From Chara braunii (lineage: Eukaryota > Streptophyta > Charophyceae > Charales > Characeae), in contig BFEA01000242.1 in NCBI GenBank assembly GCA_003427395.1, positions 328,238 through 392,237 on the forward strand: a stretch of 64,000 nucleotides of DNA. The letters are read 5' to 3'. The position numbers and the translations under genes are program-made. The notes below the pieces were generated by a model, which was not told the origin of the DNA, did not search any database, and saw only the letters and a program-made list of their open reading frames with translations. This document shows positions 10,909 through 21,150 of this stretch, in pieces; position 1 is the stretch's first letter; each line of letters starts with the position of its first letter.

Positions 10909-11511
10909 ATGCTCTGTTCGAGAGATGTGTCTGAGTCCCTAGATGAGTTACCGTCTGAGTGGTCAGGAAAGGACCCCAGAGACTCTTGGGCGATGATTAG
11001 CAAAGGTCCTAGGGGTGAACATTTCATCGTAGAGGTTGATGTAGGTGACCGCAAAGTGGATGCCTTCGTAGACATAGGCTCTACACGAAACTTCATTAGT
11101 TGTGCTTGTGTGGATAGGCTGCGCTTCGTGGACCAAGTGCAACGTTTGATCAGATCTGTAGCATCTACGCTAGCCAACAAGCACGTAATGGTTGTCCAAG
11201 ACTATGTCAAGGACGTAGTCTGCACCTTCTCCTATGGAGGAGGGGAACTGAGACATTAGATCTCATTCCTGGTCAGTGACGAACTACCATTCGATATGTT
11301 GTCTGGCATGTACTACCTCGAGGTTGCTCAACCTCGATTTGATTGGGATACAAAGGTGATGATTCACAAGTTGCCTAATGGTAGGACCGTTAGACTGCAA
11401 AAGTTCAAAGCTAGCAGTCTAGTGGAAAACTACGGTTGCATTCGTGCGTCCTCTTTCTGTAACAACTATAAGCAGAATCGTGAGGAGGGCATGTACCTAG
11501 TCTATCTCTGA
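10909..11511 (+). pseudogene. Aspartic protease, cassette 2
   Basis: Frame 10909-11259 contains 'DAFVDIGSTRNFISCACVD', the retropepsin active-site loop with D-I-G in place of the usual D-S/T-G. It continues to 'YVKDVVCTFSYGGGELRH', then a TAG stop. Frame 11296-11511 begins 'MLSGMYYLEVAQPRFDWD', the block after the protease in this family. Only one protease copy is present, unlike cassette 1. The role would be to cut the Gag-Pol polyprotein. Confidence 0.75.
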
Positions 11512-11591
11512 GAAAGGGGAGGCCGTAAAATCACCCCCCAAAGATAGAAGCAGTCGATGCTCAGTATTCATACCTCTTTGAGCCCAATGGT

Positions 11592-12300
11592 GTGGTGGAA
11601 AGGGAGGTTGTCCATGCGATAGAAGTCGTCCTTGGTAGCAAAATACCTAGAGGATGGATCTATAGGATGTCTCTAGCAGAGGTGCATGAGTTCCGCCACC
11701 AGCTTAAAAAGCTCATAGAGAAGGGATGGATTCGGCCTACTACCTCTGCTTATGGTGCACCAGTTCTATTCGTTCCTAAGAAGGGAGGTGCACTGAGGAT
11801 GTGCATTGACTATAGGGGCCTCAATGCCATCACCAGAACGTGGAGTCCCTACCCCACATCAACAACCTCTTGGATAGAGTGCAGGGATGTCGGTGTCTGG
11901 ATATCATCAAATTGCCATTAGACCTAAGGACCAGCACAAAACTGCTTTCCAGACTGTACGAGTTTGTGGTGATGCCCTTTGGCCTATGCAATGCACCTGA
12001 GGCATTCCAACACGTGATGAATAGAATCTTTCATGATTACTTAGACAAGTTATCGTCGTGTACCTCGACGATATCCTTATCTTTAGTAAGGTTGTAGAGG
12101 AGCACGCTGAGCACTTGAAAACAATGCTAGGTCTCCTAAGGCAACACTAGTACAAGGTCAACTTGGAGAAATGCGAGTTTGTTCCCACCAAGATCTTGTA
12201 CTTGGGTCATGAAATTTCTGCAGATGGGTTGAGGCCGCACGATGCCAAAGTGGCCAGCATACGTGACTGGCCCAGACCTTTTTACTGAGGTCCGATCATT
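11592..12300 (+). pseudogene. Reverse transcriptase, cassette 2 (frameshifted)
   Basis: Frame 11592-11921 carries 'IPRGWIYRMSLAEVHEFRH', '[19 protein letters not shown]' and '[12 protein letters not shown]', then loses frame with a small deletion in the DLKSGYHQI block. Frame 11840-12097 resumes with '[18 protein letters not shown]' and '[12 protein letters not shown]'. After another shift, bases near 12051-12095 encode '[12 protein letters not shown]', so the catalytic Y-L-D-D is still readable. Next come 'CEFVPTKILYLGHEI' and 'DAKVASIRDWPR'. An in-frame stop and at least three shifts make it non-functional, but no domain is lost. Confidence 0.85.
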
Positions 12301-12760
12301 TTTGGGGACGGGCTACTATCGGCCGTTTGTCAAAAACTGCAGTACTATAGCTTCCCCATTAACAAATCTAACTCGCCTTGACATCCCTTGGGAGTGGACC
12401 GAAGAGTGTAAAGCAAGCTTCAAGAAATTGAAGTGTGCTTTGACACACTATGAAGTCCTCAAACTTTCAGATCCTCAACAGCCCTTTGTAGTGACCACAT
12501 ACGCCAGCCAATATGGCATAGGCGCGGTCCTTGCGCAAAATGAGGGGAAAAAGTTGGGGCCCATCGAGTATATGAGCATGAAGATGCCATCTCAAAAGTT
12601 AGCGAATTCCACATATGAGTGTAAGCTCTATGCCCTCCATAGAGCGCTGGTCCATCGGAGACACTATCTCCTAGGCAGATTCTTCTACTTGAGATCTGAC
12701 CATGAGACTTTGCGCCGAATCAAGACTCAACTTGTACTCTCTGATGCACTTAAAAGATGA
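12242..12760 (+). pseudogene. RT connection and RNase H, cassette 2
   Basis: This is an open frame of 172 codons. The start ('VRSFLGTGYYRPFVKNCST') is the RT connection. RNase H follows with 'TYASQYGIGAVLAQNEG', where the usual first catalytic Asp of the TDAS motif is Tyr. 'STYECKLYALHRAL' holds the catalytic Glu block and 'LRSDHETLRRI' the next conserved Asp. RNase H would degrade the RNA strand during reverse transcription. The Asp-to-Tyr change predicts an inactive enzyme. Confidence 0.8.
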
Positions 12761-12775
12761 ATTCATGTAATAGAC

Positions 12776-13879
12776 ATGTATGACTATCAGCTTGACCCAA
12801 TAAAGGGAGAGTATAACAAGGTAGATGATGCACTATCTCGAAGGGCAGATTATCTAGGCGCACTAATAACTGAGTTTGGTATATCCGATGATATAACTCG
12901 ATCCTTGGTGGAAGCCTATCAAGAGGACGCAGTTATGTCAAAAATCATCCATAAGCCGAAAGACAAAGTAACTTCTGACGAGTTTACGGTGGTCAATGGC
13001 TTGCTGTACCTTGAGAAGGCTGAGAATCAAAGACTATGTGTACATGATAGAGAGTCTTTACGTAGTTTGTTTCTAGGAGAATGTCATGATGCAACTGGTC
13101 ATTTCGGCTAAAAGAAAACATCAGCTAACCTAGTGTAGACATTATGGTGGACCTCTATGATGCAAGGTGCTAAGAGGTACGTTGAAACCTGCCAGGTTTG
13201 TCGACGCGACAAACCCAAGACTCAGGCTCCGCTTGGGCTTATCAAGCCCTTGCGGATTCCTGAAGGTCCAAGTCGAAGTGTGTCCATGGACTTCATGGAT
13301 ACCCTTGTGACCAGCAGGATTGGAAAGAGACACATCTTCATTATAGTGGACCGATTTTCCAAGTATGCAAGACAGATTGCTATGCCAAAGACTGCTAAAA
13401 CTGACTTCGTCATTAGAATGTTTATGGATAACTGGGTGCGGGACTTTGGTTTGCCCAAGTCTATTGTCAGCGGTAGGGATGTCCGCTTTACAAGTGAACT
13501 ATGGCAAAACACTGCCCAACAGATGGGAACCAAACTGCAGATGACATCAAGGAATCACCCTTAGTCAAACGGGCAGCCGAAACCGATGAACCGAGTAATG
13601 CAGCACCTACCAATGTATTACATCAACCCAAGTCAGGATGACTGGGACGAGAGATTGCCTCTCGTCGCCAGCCTGTATAACAACACTATGCACAACACTA
13701 CTGGCAAGACTCCCAACCAAGTACATCTTGGTTGGAAGCCCAAATCCACCCTTGATTTCCTACTGCCTGAGAACCAAGCAACTGCAGCACCTGGCAGCAT
13801 AGAATTTGTTGTCAAGTACGAACAGATGCTACAGCAGACCGTTGAACACATTAGGAAGTCTCAGGATGATTGCATTTGA
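12776..13879 (+). pseudogene. Integrase zinc domain and core, cassette 2
   Basis: Frame 12776-13111 ends the RNase H linker ('YNKVDDALSRRADYLG') and starts the zinc-binding domain ('HDATGHFG'). Stops at 13109 and 13136 interrupt it before 'YVETCQVCRRDKPK' supplies the two Cys of the HHCC motif. The core follows in 13157-13564: 'RSVSMDFMDTLVTSRIGKR' (first Asp), and 'IVSGRDVRFTSELW', where the second catalytic Asp of SDRD is Gly. At 13562 a stop precedes 'NGQPKPMNRVMQHL', where the expected Glu of GQTE is Lys. The piece 13586-13879 is the end of the core. Two of three catalytic residues are lost. Confidence 0.8.
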
Positions 13880-14407
13880 GAACAAACACAGACGGCCTTC
13901 TAACTTTCAGGTAGGAGACAAAGTCTGGGTAAAGTCATTTGAACTGGGACAGGAATTGGGAATATCCAAAAAACTAATGCCACAATATTCCGATCCCTGG
14001 GAGGTCCTAGCGTAGTCGAAAACCAGATAGATGGACCTTCCTATGTAATTCGCATCCCACCTCACCTCCACACACACCCAGTCTTTCACGCCTCAAAGTT
14101 GGCAACTTTCGCATAGACTGCACAATTTCCCTCCAGATCAATGCGGCCCCCAAACATGCATGATGAAGTCGACATCGACGAAATTGTAGAGCATCGGGTG
14201 ATGCTAGTACCTAAGCCTCTCGACAAAGGCCGTCCTCCAAAGCCAAGGATGCAGTATCGTGTCAGATTCCAATATCGTGTCAGATTCAAACACCATATTG
14301 ATCCCAATGAACATTGGTGGTTCACTAGAGAACAACTCCAACGGACAGCGCCCAAAGTGATTGCAGGCTACAAAAGAGAACTCAAGGGAAAGTTGCTTAC
14401 AGATTAG
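13806..14407 (+). pseudogene. Integrase C-terminus and chromodomain-like tail, cassette 2
   Basis: Split frames give 'AFENKHRRPSNFQVGDKVW', then 'MPQYSDPWEVL' and 'HPVFHASKLATFA', the integrase C-terminal module. Frame 14141-14407 gives 'VDIDEIVEHRVM' and, after a 20-bp local duplication, 'YRVRFKHHIDPNEHWW' and 'FTREQLQRTAPKVIAGYK'. The layout (V-x-x-I-x-x-H-R ... Y-x-V-x-F-x ... W-x-x-x-x-x-L) is that of a diverged chromodomain, which in chromoviruses helps target integration to chromatin. The TAG at 14405 ends the coding part. Confidence 0.7.
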
Positions 14408-14474
14408 AAGACTTCTCAGAGAACTATCGAAGCGAAGGAGAAGGGAATACGAGGATTTGGCTCCTCAGTAGGCA

Positions 14475-15442
14475 TGAGGGGCCCCTGATACAGATGTGCC
14501 CACCCTAAGTGAAGGAGGGCCTAACAAATCACGAGAGGCCCAACGCTGTCAATTTCGTATTCGTTATCAAGGCAGTTGTGTTGCCTCAATTGGTTGAGGG
14601 AACCCAGACCCGAGCAGCAAACACTCCCACGGCCTTCTATCTAAAATGCAAGCCCTGGGCAGGAATTCCAGCAACATACACAGACAGTTTCGTAGCCTAA
14701 CTGAACGAGGCCCAGTAGCTGCAGGAGAGGCACAACCTCCTGGGGCCTACCGGAAGCTTTTGGGCACAGGCCCAGCCTAGCCAGGCCGTCGGGGCAGGCA
14801 GACTCTTTTCATATAGGAAAGACCACGCTGCCTGGAGGAGCATTCAAACACTTGCAAGCTAGCGGCAACACTGCTCGAGCGGAGTCTCACAGGCTGCCGC
14901 TTGCGCTAAGGCAAGGTGCTGCAGAAGTGCGGTCATGTACAAGAAAGGGCGTCGCTGAGGGCAACGCCATAGCCCAGGCCCCATAGTTGGCTGAGGTTTG
15001 GATGTACAGCAAGGCGCAGGGGTTGTCTTCGGGTGTACTGAGGGAAGGCGTGCGTGAAAGTCGAGGGAGAGAAAGAAGGATGATGATGATGATGATGATG
15101 CGAGGGCATATACCTGATATTAGCGATGGTCTGCATTGGTCGACATCTTCAAGTACTTCGTTGGCTGTTGACGTCCACAGTTGCATTGTCAACTAGTAGA
15201 CAAATAGTAGTTGTGTAGGGAGTAGGTTGGGCGCCGAGCGCCAAGTGGGGAGAAGGGCCTGGATACTTACGTTGGTGATGGCCAAAGCAAGGTCTCATTG
15301 ACATTCGGTTTTCAGTGTTACAATTCTCGATTGATGTCATATTGGTGCAATGCTGCTTTTTGGACATTGTGAAACTCTCTGGGTCTCGATGTGATTGTGC
15401 AATCTGGATTTTGTTATCTCGCTATTGCTCATTTTCCTTGCA
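14475..15442 (+). repeat. 3' LTR of composite element
   Basis: The start is marked by 'gaggggcccc' followed by 'tgatacagatgtgcccaccc' (14475 or 14486). The right end 'tccttgca' at 15442 corresponds to 'ttccttgga' just before the primer site at the 5' LTR. Shared blocks include 'gtgcccaccctaa', 'catatagga' (near 14810) and 'ttgggcgccgagcgcc'. It contains a 24-bp (GAT)n run near 15080. It is far more diverged from the 5' LTR than expected for a simple LTR pair. Confidence 0.65.
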
Positions 15443-15634
15443 AAACAAAAGAAAAGGCAAAAAAAAGGAACTACTCTCCTTACTAGTTTGTGCAGGTGTC
15501 CCATTCACACACTCGTCTGGCTAGCAAAGGCATTGTTGCATCTTCCTTAGCTGAAGAGAGAAGCCACAAGTCGATAAAAGTTGGAAGAAGGGTTTGGGGG
15601 TTAGAATAACCTTTGTGTCTAATAGAGGGGCCAC

Positions 15635-16514
15635 GATCGATACGATGATGCATGGATGATGACAGAGAAGACAGAAGGCAGAAAACCAGATGATGGAAAA
15701 TGCACCTTATCATGACAGCTGACTTTCAGAGGCCATGCCCTGAAAACATTCAAGACAAGTGACATCGCCATCCATCGCACGGGGAAGGGACGCGAGAAGG
15801 TCTGCGACTAGCAAGCATGCAGACCATGTTGTCCTTGAGGGGAACCCAGGCATGTTATGTGTGGGTGCAAAGGACTTTCACAATGAGGGAGAGGTAGGAG
15901 AGTGATCTTATGAAAGGGCGTGAGCAAGGATCGATACGATGATGCATGGATGATGACAGAGAAGACCAAAGGCAAAAAACCAGATGCATAACACACCTTA
16001 TCGTCACAGATGGATGGCATAGACCATGACCTGAAAACATTCAGGACTAGTGACATCGTCGTCCATCGCAGGGGGAAGGGACGCGAGAAGGTGGTCTACA
16101 ACTCGCAAGCATATAGATATGTCGTCCTTGACGGGAAACCAGGCATGTTATGTGTGGGTGCAGAGCGCTTTCACGATAAGGGAAAGGTAGGACAGTGACC
16201 TTATGAAAGGGCATGAGGAAGGATCCATACATTGATGCATGGATGATGACAGGGAAGACCAAGGCAAAAAACCAGATCCAAAAGGCACCTTATGATCACA
16301 GTTGGCTGGCATAGACCATGCCCTTAAAAACATTCAGGATGGTGACATCACCATCTATCATAGGGGGAAGGGACGTGAGAAGTAGACCTGGGACTAGCAA
16401 GCATACAAATCGTGTCGTCCTTGAGGGGGAACCAAGCATGTTATGTGTGGGTGCAGAGGGCTTTCACGATCAAGGAAAGGTAGGAGAGTGATCTTATGAA
16501 AGGGCTTGAGCAAG
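15635..16514 (+). repeat. 293-bp tandem repeat, three copies
   Basis: Units start at 15635, 15929 and 16222. Each contains 'gatgcatggatgatgacag', 'aaaacattca' and 'catgttatgtgtgggtgca'. Divergence is roughly 10-20 percent by eye. The middle copy contains an uninterrupted exon-like frame (separate entry). The segment just left of it (15515-15645) has an inverted match at the window start. Confidence 0.9.
16010..16186 (+). other. Exon-like segment in middle copy of the 293-bp repeat
   Basis: The segment begins with ATG right after 'cgtcacag' (an acceptor-like AG) and runs exactly 59 codons to 'gggaaag' followed by 'gtaggacag', a donor-like GT. The peptide includes 'TSDIVVHRRGKGREKV' and 'VVLDGKPGMLCVGAERF', with charged and hydrophobic residues mixed as in a folded protein. 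The same boundaries can be recognised in the two neighbouring units, but both are broken by stops. I do not recognise the protein. It may be a decayed, tandemly duplicated exon of a host gene or a mobile-element exon. Confidence 0.3.
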
Positions 16515-16737
16515 AAAGAATCGTATTCACCTGCATCGTAAAAGAGTTAAGTAGATAATGTTACTAGATGAAATATTTTTTTTGAGGCAGTTGGCATGGT
16601 ACGATACCTTTCTTTCTTATGAAAGGGCGAGCAAGAAAGCATTGTCTTCACCTGCACCGTAAAAGAGGTAAGTGACTGTATTACTGGATGAAATTCTTGT
16701 TCGAGGCAGCTGGCATGATACAATACCTTTCTTTCTT
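16494..16737 (+). repeat. About 122-bp tandem duplication
   Basis: Copies start at 16494 and 16616 with 'cttatgaaagggc'. Both carry 'cacctgca' and end in 'atacctttctttctt'. The start overlaps the end of the 293-bp array, whose final word is the same 'cttatgaaagggc'. Confidence 0.85.
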
Positions 16738-17407
16738 CTGTACAACGAGCTACGTGCTGGAGCGAGCATATGAGCAGCTGATGGTGGAGAGTCAACAACT
16801 GTCTACCCTAACTTCAATATCAATCCCAACTTCTATATGCACTCTAATCTGAATATCCGCTCTTCTTCTCCAGGCGCAATTCCTACATCCTGCCCTGTTG
16901 TATTTTCACCACTACCATTGTGTTGTCCCCTTGTTGTTGCGCCTTCCCCCCTACCGGACTCCTTTCCAGTACAAGTTATTTGTCTCTCCCCTTTGATTGG
17001 TCCATTTGCTCCATATGTTCTCTCGCCCCCCTCCCCCATCGTCTACTGTTGCGCTTAGGACCGTCTTGGACATTGTCATCCATCATCGCTTTTACCATCA
17101 CCCATATCATATTCGTTGTCATCAACATCATTATCATCATCGGCATCATCATCATCAAGCACCGTCGTCCACATATCATTTTCCTTGCAACATATCTTAC
17201 GAGTTCCAGTATTCGGAGGAGTGTCTCCTCTGCAAATGGTCACCATAAATCCTCTCGCACGTGCTCCTTGTCCAGTTCCGAGTGTATTTGTTGGTGAGAG
17301 GAATGGTTTCTCTTTTGTCAGGACGTGGTCGAAACAGACCATCGCTGACTCTATAACAATTCGTGTGTCGAAACGGGACCAATCATCGACGTACGATGCC
17401 CTAATCT
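16738..17407. other. Non-coding, pyrimidine and CAT-rich
   Basis: The region is C/T-rich from 16860 to 17050, then holds an imperfect (CAT)n stretch at about 17075-17165. Several frames are open because of low complexity; none has a recognisable domain. Confidence 0.5.
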
Positions 17408-17605
17408 ATATATAAGCAAATATGTCCATACTTGTGTGCATTATTGCTTTGGTAACATGAGAGGACAACACAAAGTATATTGCCCTTCCCCCACTATGTA
17501 TATAAGTGTTACGATCCTAATCATTTGCGAAGTGCAAAATCACGGGGATACCACCCAATTGCGAAAGAAATGAAAGCACTTGCAAAGAGATACCAAAACA
17601 AAAGA

Positions 17606-17646
17606 GAAGAAGAAGAAGAAGAAGAAGAAGAAGAAGAAGAAGAAGA
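17606..17646 (+). repeat. (GAA)n microsatellite
   Basis: About 13 uninterrupted GAA triplets. They give poly-Glu or poly-Ser frames that should not be read as genes. Confidence 0.95.
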
Positions 17647-17974
17647 TGTACACCAGCAAGACCAATGACAAATCCCCCTTCTCTCTCCACCTTCCTCCTC
17701 CTCGTCTTCGCTAATCTTATTCTTCTCCCAACTAATAATAATAACAATGAGTGGTTGAACTAGAATCAATATCCGAAGTTCCCTCTTACTGCCAACACAA
17801 CAACAGGTCCACGATAGCCATGGCTTCCCCCTTCACGTTCCTCTCACGTGCCAAGGCTATGGCAAACTACTAAGGTCTCTGCCCTCCTGTGCAAAAGACA
17901 ACTCAAAGCTTCTACGGTCGCTGCTCTTCAAGCCGCCACGCCTGACTCAGCCTCAAAGCTTCCTTGGTGCGGCA

Positions 17975-18345
17975 CTACCCCAACTGGAGCCTACCTGATG
18001 GAGGGCCTGACAAGTTGATGAAGATGGCATCCACCAGAGCGAGGTAGGTACCTCGCCATTCTCCTCCTTGACCCCGTTCTTCCTCCTCCTCAAGTTGGGC
18101 TTCTTGCCATAGCCAGGCTGAGCGCCCAGCTCCTCGTCGTCCTCCCAAGCAGCGCTCTGTGTACCGCGCTCGCTCAAGCAATATGTCGCCCAACCTTACA
18201 CACCGCAAATGAGGAGCTACTCGCTCCTGCTGGAGATATAGCGCCCTACTTGCCTCTTGGGCGGTGACTTCCAGGCTGCACGGCCTCCAAGCAACCGGTA
18301 CCTCCTCCCTTTCCGAGGGAAACGTCATTGCAGGCTCTGATATCG
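17975..18345 (-). other. Minus-strand retroelement start (primer site plus short frame)
   Basis: On the minus strand, 'GATATCAGAGCCTGCA' at about 18327-18342 resembles the TGGTATCAGAGCC primer site of plant LTR elements. It runs straight into an ATG (18328) that opens 117 codons. The frame has an acidic 'LEEEEERGQGGEW' tract but no recognisable Gag block. If the primer site is real, the DNA at 18345 and above would be the LTR. It is only a fragment; a host origin cannot be excluded. Confidence 0.3.
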
Positions 18346-18905
18346 TTCGTACAAGCCCGAGACTGAGGCTACTTGGACTGGTAGCCGCCTACCTCTAGCC
18401 TACCGCTACTGGGCCTCTAAAAATGCCGAGTTTTTTTTCTTCATCTGCTCGGCCTCGAGTACCTGACACAACTCCTACTAGAGTGGTACCGGCCTACCTG
18501 TTACTTGAGTGCTTTCACCGCTGTCCTACGTGTCGCAGCCCTACCCTTGCTACTTGAGTGTTTTTCCCCGCTGCAACCCTCAAAAGTTACGGCCACAGGA
18601 GATTACCGACCTTGCAGCGCCTCCAAGCAAACAAGAACCCTTGCGGGTCACACACACTCACGCCGACAAGCACTCAATCAGGCACGCACACACACGGAAC
18701 AGAAAACTCAGCAGAATGCAGGAATCTCAGCAAGGCATACATTCCAACGACACAACCCAAAAATCAGCCGTGTGTTCTCAATTTGTGTTTTGCCGGGTCA
18801 TTACATAAGTAAATGTCCACAATTGTGTATTGTTGCTATGGTAACATGAGAGGACAACACAAAGTATATTGCCCTTCACCCTACTATGTATACAAAGTAT
18901 TACAA

Positions 18906-20122
18906 ACATTGCGATAATGTATATAAAGGTGATATTTGGTTTGTCCATCTATGGGTATATTGCTAACAAGACCTTGTAGGGAGAGAGTAACTACGCAAAA
19001 GAGCAACAACGAGAAGGGAGAGAGTAGCAACGACAAGGGAACTGCTCATTTGTACAATCAATATGCAAATAACGCATTGTAGATGTCCACAACACTACGG
19101 AGGGCCACTTTAAAGTGCAAATCAAGGAAGGATTCAAGCTCATCGTGAAAGTGGATTATTGGGAATGACTATCCCTTGGTTAAACCCCGATCATGGGCAT
19201 CACTCAACTATTCACAACATGCACAAAAGATTAAAAATATGGCAATGTATGTTCCCATTTCTAGCGAAAGATTCATTCTCATTCCGCTCATTTGGCGAGT
19301 ATTGGAGCTAGGCATTTTGTCTGTGATACGCACCGGAATGGAACACCACTGAACGTGGGATTTTTTTGGTGGGCAATTGCCCACCGGAATGGAATACCAC
19401 TGAACGTGGGATTTTTTTGGTGGGCAATTGCCAAAACAGTTGGTTCCCTTTGAAGATCGGAAATCGAATTTATGAAACATTGAACAAGGCCACAAATTTG
19501 CAACCGCATCAGACACACCCACCACCGCTTAATTTTTCACAACTAAATGGTGTATATATTTATTTGTTTGTGATGGTATGCATCCTTCGTACTTGGGGCT
19601 TGATCACACCAGAAACGTACAATTGCATGTTCCCGTAGGTAGTGGCAAGAAGCATCTGAGCCTATGTAAAGCAATGGACACATCTCGCCTCTTTCTGTTG
19701 GCACACCAAACTTAAGCTTGGTTTGAAATTTGAACTAAGTTAGTTGCATAGATAGCTTGGCTACCTCTTTTAACGTGCTTATAACAAGAACTGAGTACTT
19801 GAACTGACACTTAGTTTTCACTAGGTGAGCTGCATACTTAGCTTGGCTACCTCTTTAAGTTAGCTGGCCAACTTTTCCCTTTCTTAAGGGACAACTGAGC
19901 TTGGGGCATACTATACTTGGCTAGCTGTGTTAGTTGGTGCTAAGGACACAATGTGTCTTAGGCAGGTGCGTGGGAGGCAAAGACAGCAGGCACTAATCGG
20001 CTTATAAACTTGAGGCCACACCAAAATTAACTTAGCACACCGAGTCCATAGTCGATACTTCCTTAGTATACAGTGAGGCCACACTAAGTAAATGACAAGG
20101 CACGTGGATGGGAGAGATGAGG
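18906..20122. other. Non-coding with local duplications
   Basis: No gene was seen. Besides the 51-bp duplication listed separately, 'tagcttggctacctctt' occurs at about 19753 and 19837 inside a duplicated segment of roughly 33 bp. Confidence 0.5.
19331..19432 (+). repeat. 51-bp tandem duplication with perfect palindrome at the junction
   Basis: Copies at 19331-19381 and 19382-19432 differ at one base. The junction forms the 18-bp perfect palindrome 'ggtgggcaattgcccacc' (19368-19385). Confidence 0.95.
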
Positions 20123-20456
20123 TGTCGCATGCCTAATCGGCATCGATCAAAACCAAGAACTGACGTCTCAGAAACAAAAAAAAAAATAGCACAATGGAAG
20201 AATGAAATACCAAGATCTCACTCAGCAGGGACAATGACAGGTCCTGACCGCACTCGTCATCACTCAACGTGAGTGGGACTCAACGCATCAATCATGGAAG
20301 GGGCACTGAGTCCGGATGCATCCACAGACGAGGACGGGAGAAGAGGCGAAGGCAGAGAGGGATAGCCGGATGAACCCGGTCGCCAATGTATCCCCGATGT
20401 GGCTGCTCATACAATATCAAGTCGCAATGCCTGAAAGGTCACCAAGTCCCAACGTC

Positions 20457-20546
<90 letters not shown>

Positions 20547-21135
20547 TTGTGCCAAGTACTGACCTGCGTTAAGGTGGTGCCTTCATGCAGGTGAGGACGT
20601 GTCGAGACGAAGCTGGAGTTGTGGCGTCACAAGTCAGTGGCAGGTAAGTCCCCCTAGCTCCGCTTCATCTCTCTTTCCCTCTCGACTCCTACTGCAGCTC
20701 GACTGCAGTGCTCTAACTCTCAACTTGTGCCCAGCGCAGTCGACTAACTGAAGTCTACCTCCGAAGGACCTGAGTACTACTATACCTATAATTGAGGCGG
20801 ACTAGCTAGCCTCAGAGGCTGCCTCGGAATGCACTGACGCATGGACCCGAATCTGACACCTAACCATCTTCTTGGCACCTAAACTGCCTTACCGCAGACC
20901 GGCACCTGGCGCCTAACGAAATGGCGCCAAACGGACCTTTGGCCTGCCTAACCTGAATTGGGTCTTGCGCCTACCAAAATGGTGCCAAGGGCCTAAAACG
21001 GCCTAGACCTAAATTAGACACGGTAGGAGACCCTAAAAGGACAGTGGGCCTAATCCTAACAAACCTCGAACCTGGCCCTACCCCTCTACCTACGAGTTAA
21101 GCCTTGTAGGGGCATGTGTGGCACTCAGAATGCCA
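20123..21135 (-). repeat. 3' LTR of element A
   Basis: It aligns with 30891-32267 over its whole length. Shared landmarks are 'gcatgcctaatcggcatcga', 'taccaagatct', 'tcagcagggacaatg', 'caggtaagtccccct', 'aatggcgcca' and 'cctggccctacccctctacc'. The left edge is TG at 20123. The right edge is 'tgcca' at 21135, next to the polypurine tract. An 85-bp (CT)n run lies inside. Confidence 0.85.
20459..20543 (+). repeat. (CT)n microsatellite, 85 bp
   Basis: Pure CT repeat within the LTR. The other LTR has (TC)n and (AC)n runs at the matching place. Confidence 0.98.
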
Positions 21136-21136
21136 A

Positions 21137-21150
21137 GCCCCCCCCTCCTT
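21137..21150 (-). other. Polypurine tract of element A
   Basis: On the minus strand it reads AAGGAGGGGGGGGC just before the 3' LTR. This purine run primes plus-strand DNA synthesis in LTR elements. Element B has a near-identical tract at 36924-36936. Confidence 0.75.

Larger units (their letters stand above)
1686..15442 (+). mobile_element. Composite Ty3/gypsy element with two gag-pol cassettes
   Basis: The order is LTR (about 1686-2724), primer-binding site (2727-2738), leader, first cassette (3995-8750), second cassette (8800-14407), LTR (about 14475-15442). Both cassettes show Gag, aspartic protease, reverse transcriptase, integrase and a C-terminal chromodomain-like tail. They are homologous throughout but clearly diverged. 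Only about 50 bp separates them and it contains no LTR. The two LTRs are also strongly diverged, so they were probably never a pair from one insertion. A likely origin is recombination between two related elements with loss of the LTR and leader between them. No target-site duplication was recognised. All frames are broken, so the element is a relic. The protease-RT-RNase H-integrase order defines Ty3/gypsy (Metaviridae) elements; the tail suggests the chromovirus branch. Confidence 0.8.
17408..18905. repeat. 110-bp direct repeats flanking about 1.3 kb
   Basis: The segment at about 17450-17515 ('catgagaggacaacacaaag', 'tatattgccctt') recurs at about 18845-18905, and matching text precedes both ('gtgcattattgctttggtaa' and 'gtgtattgttgctatggtaa'). 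The enclosed DNA holds a (GAA)n run and a minus-strand retroelement-like start. These may be remnant terminal repeats of a small element or a segmental duplication. Confidence 0.6.
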
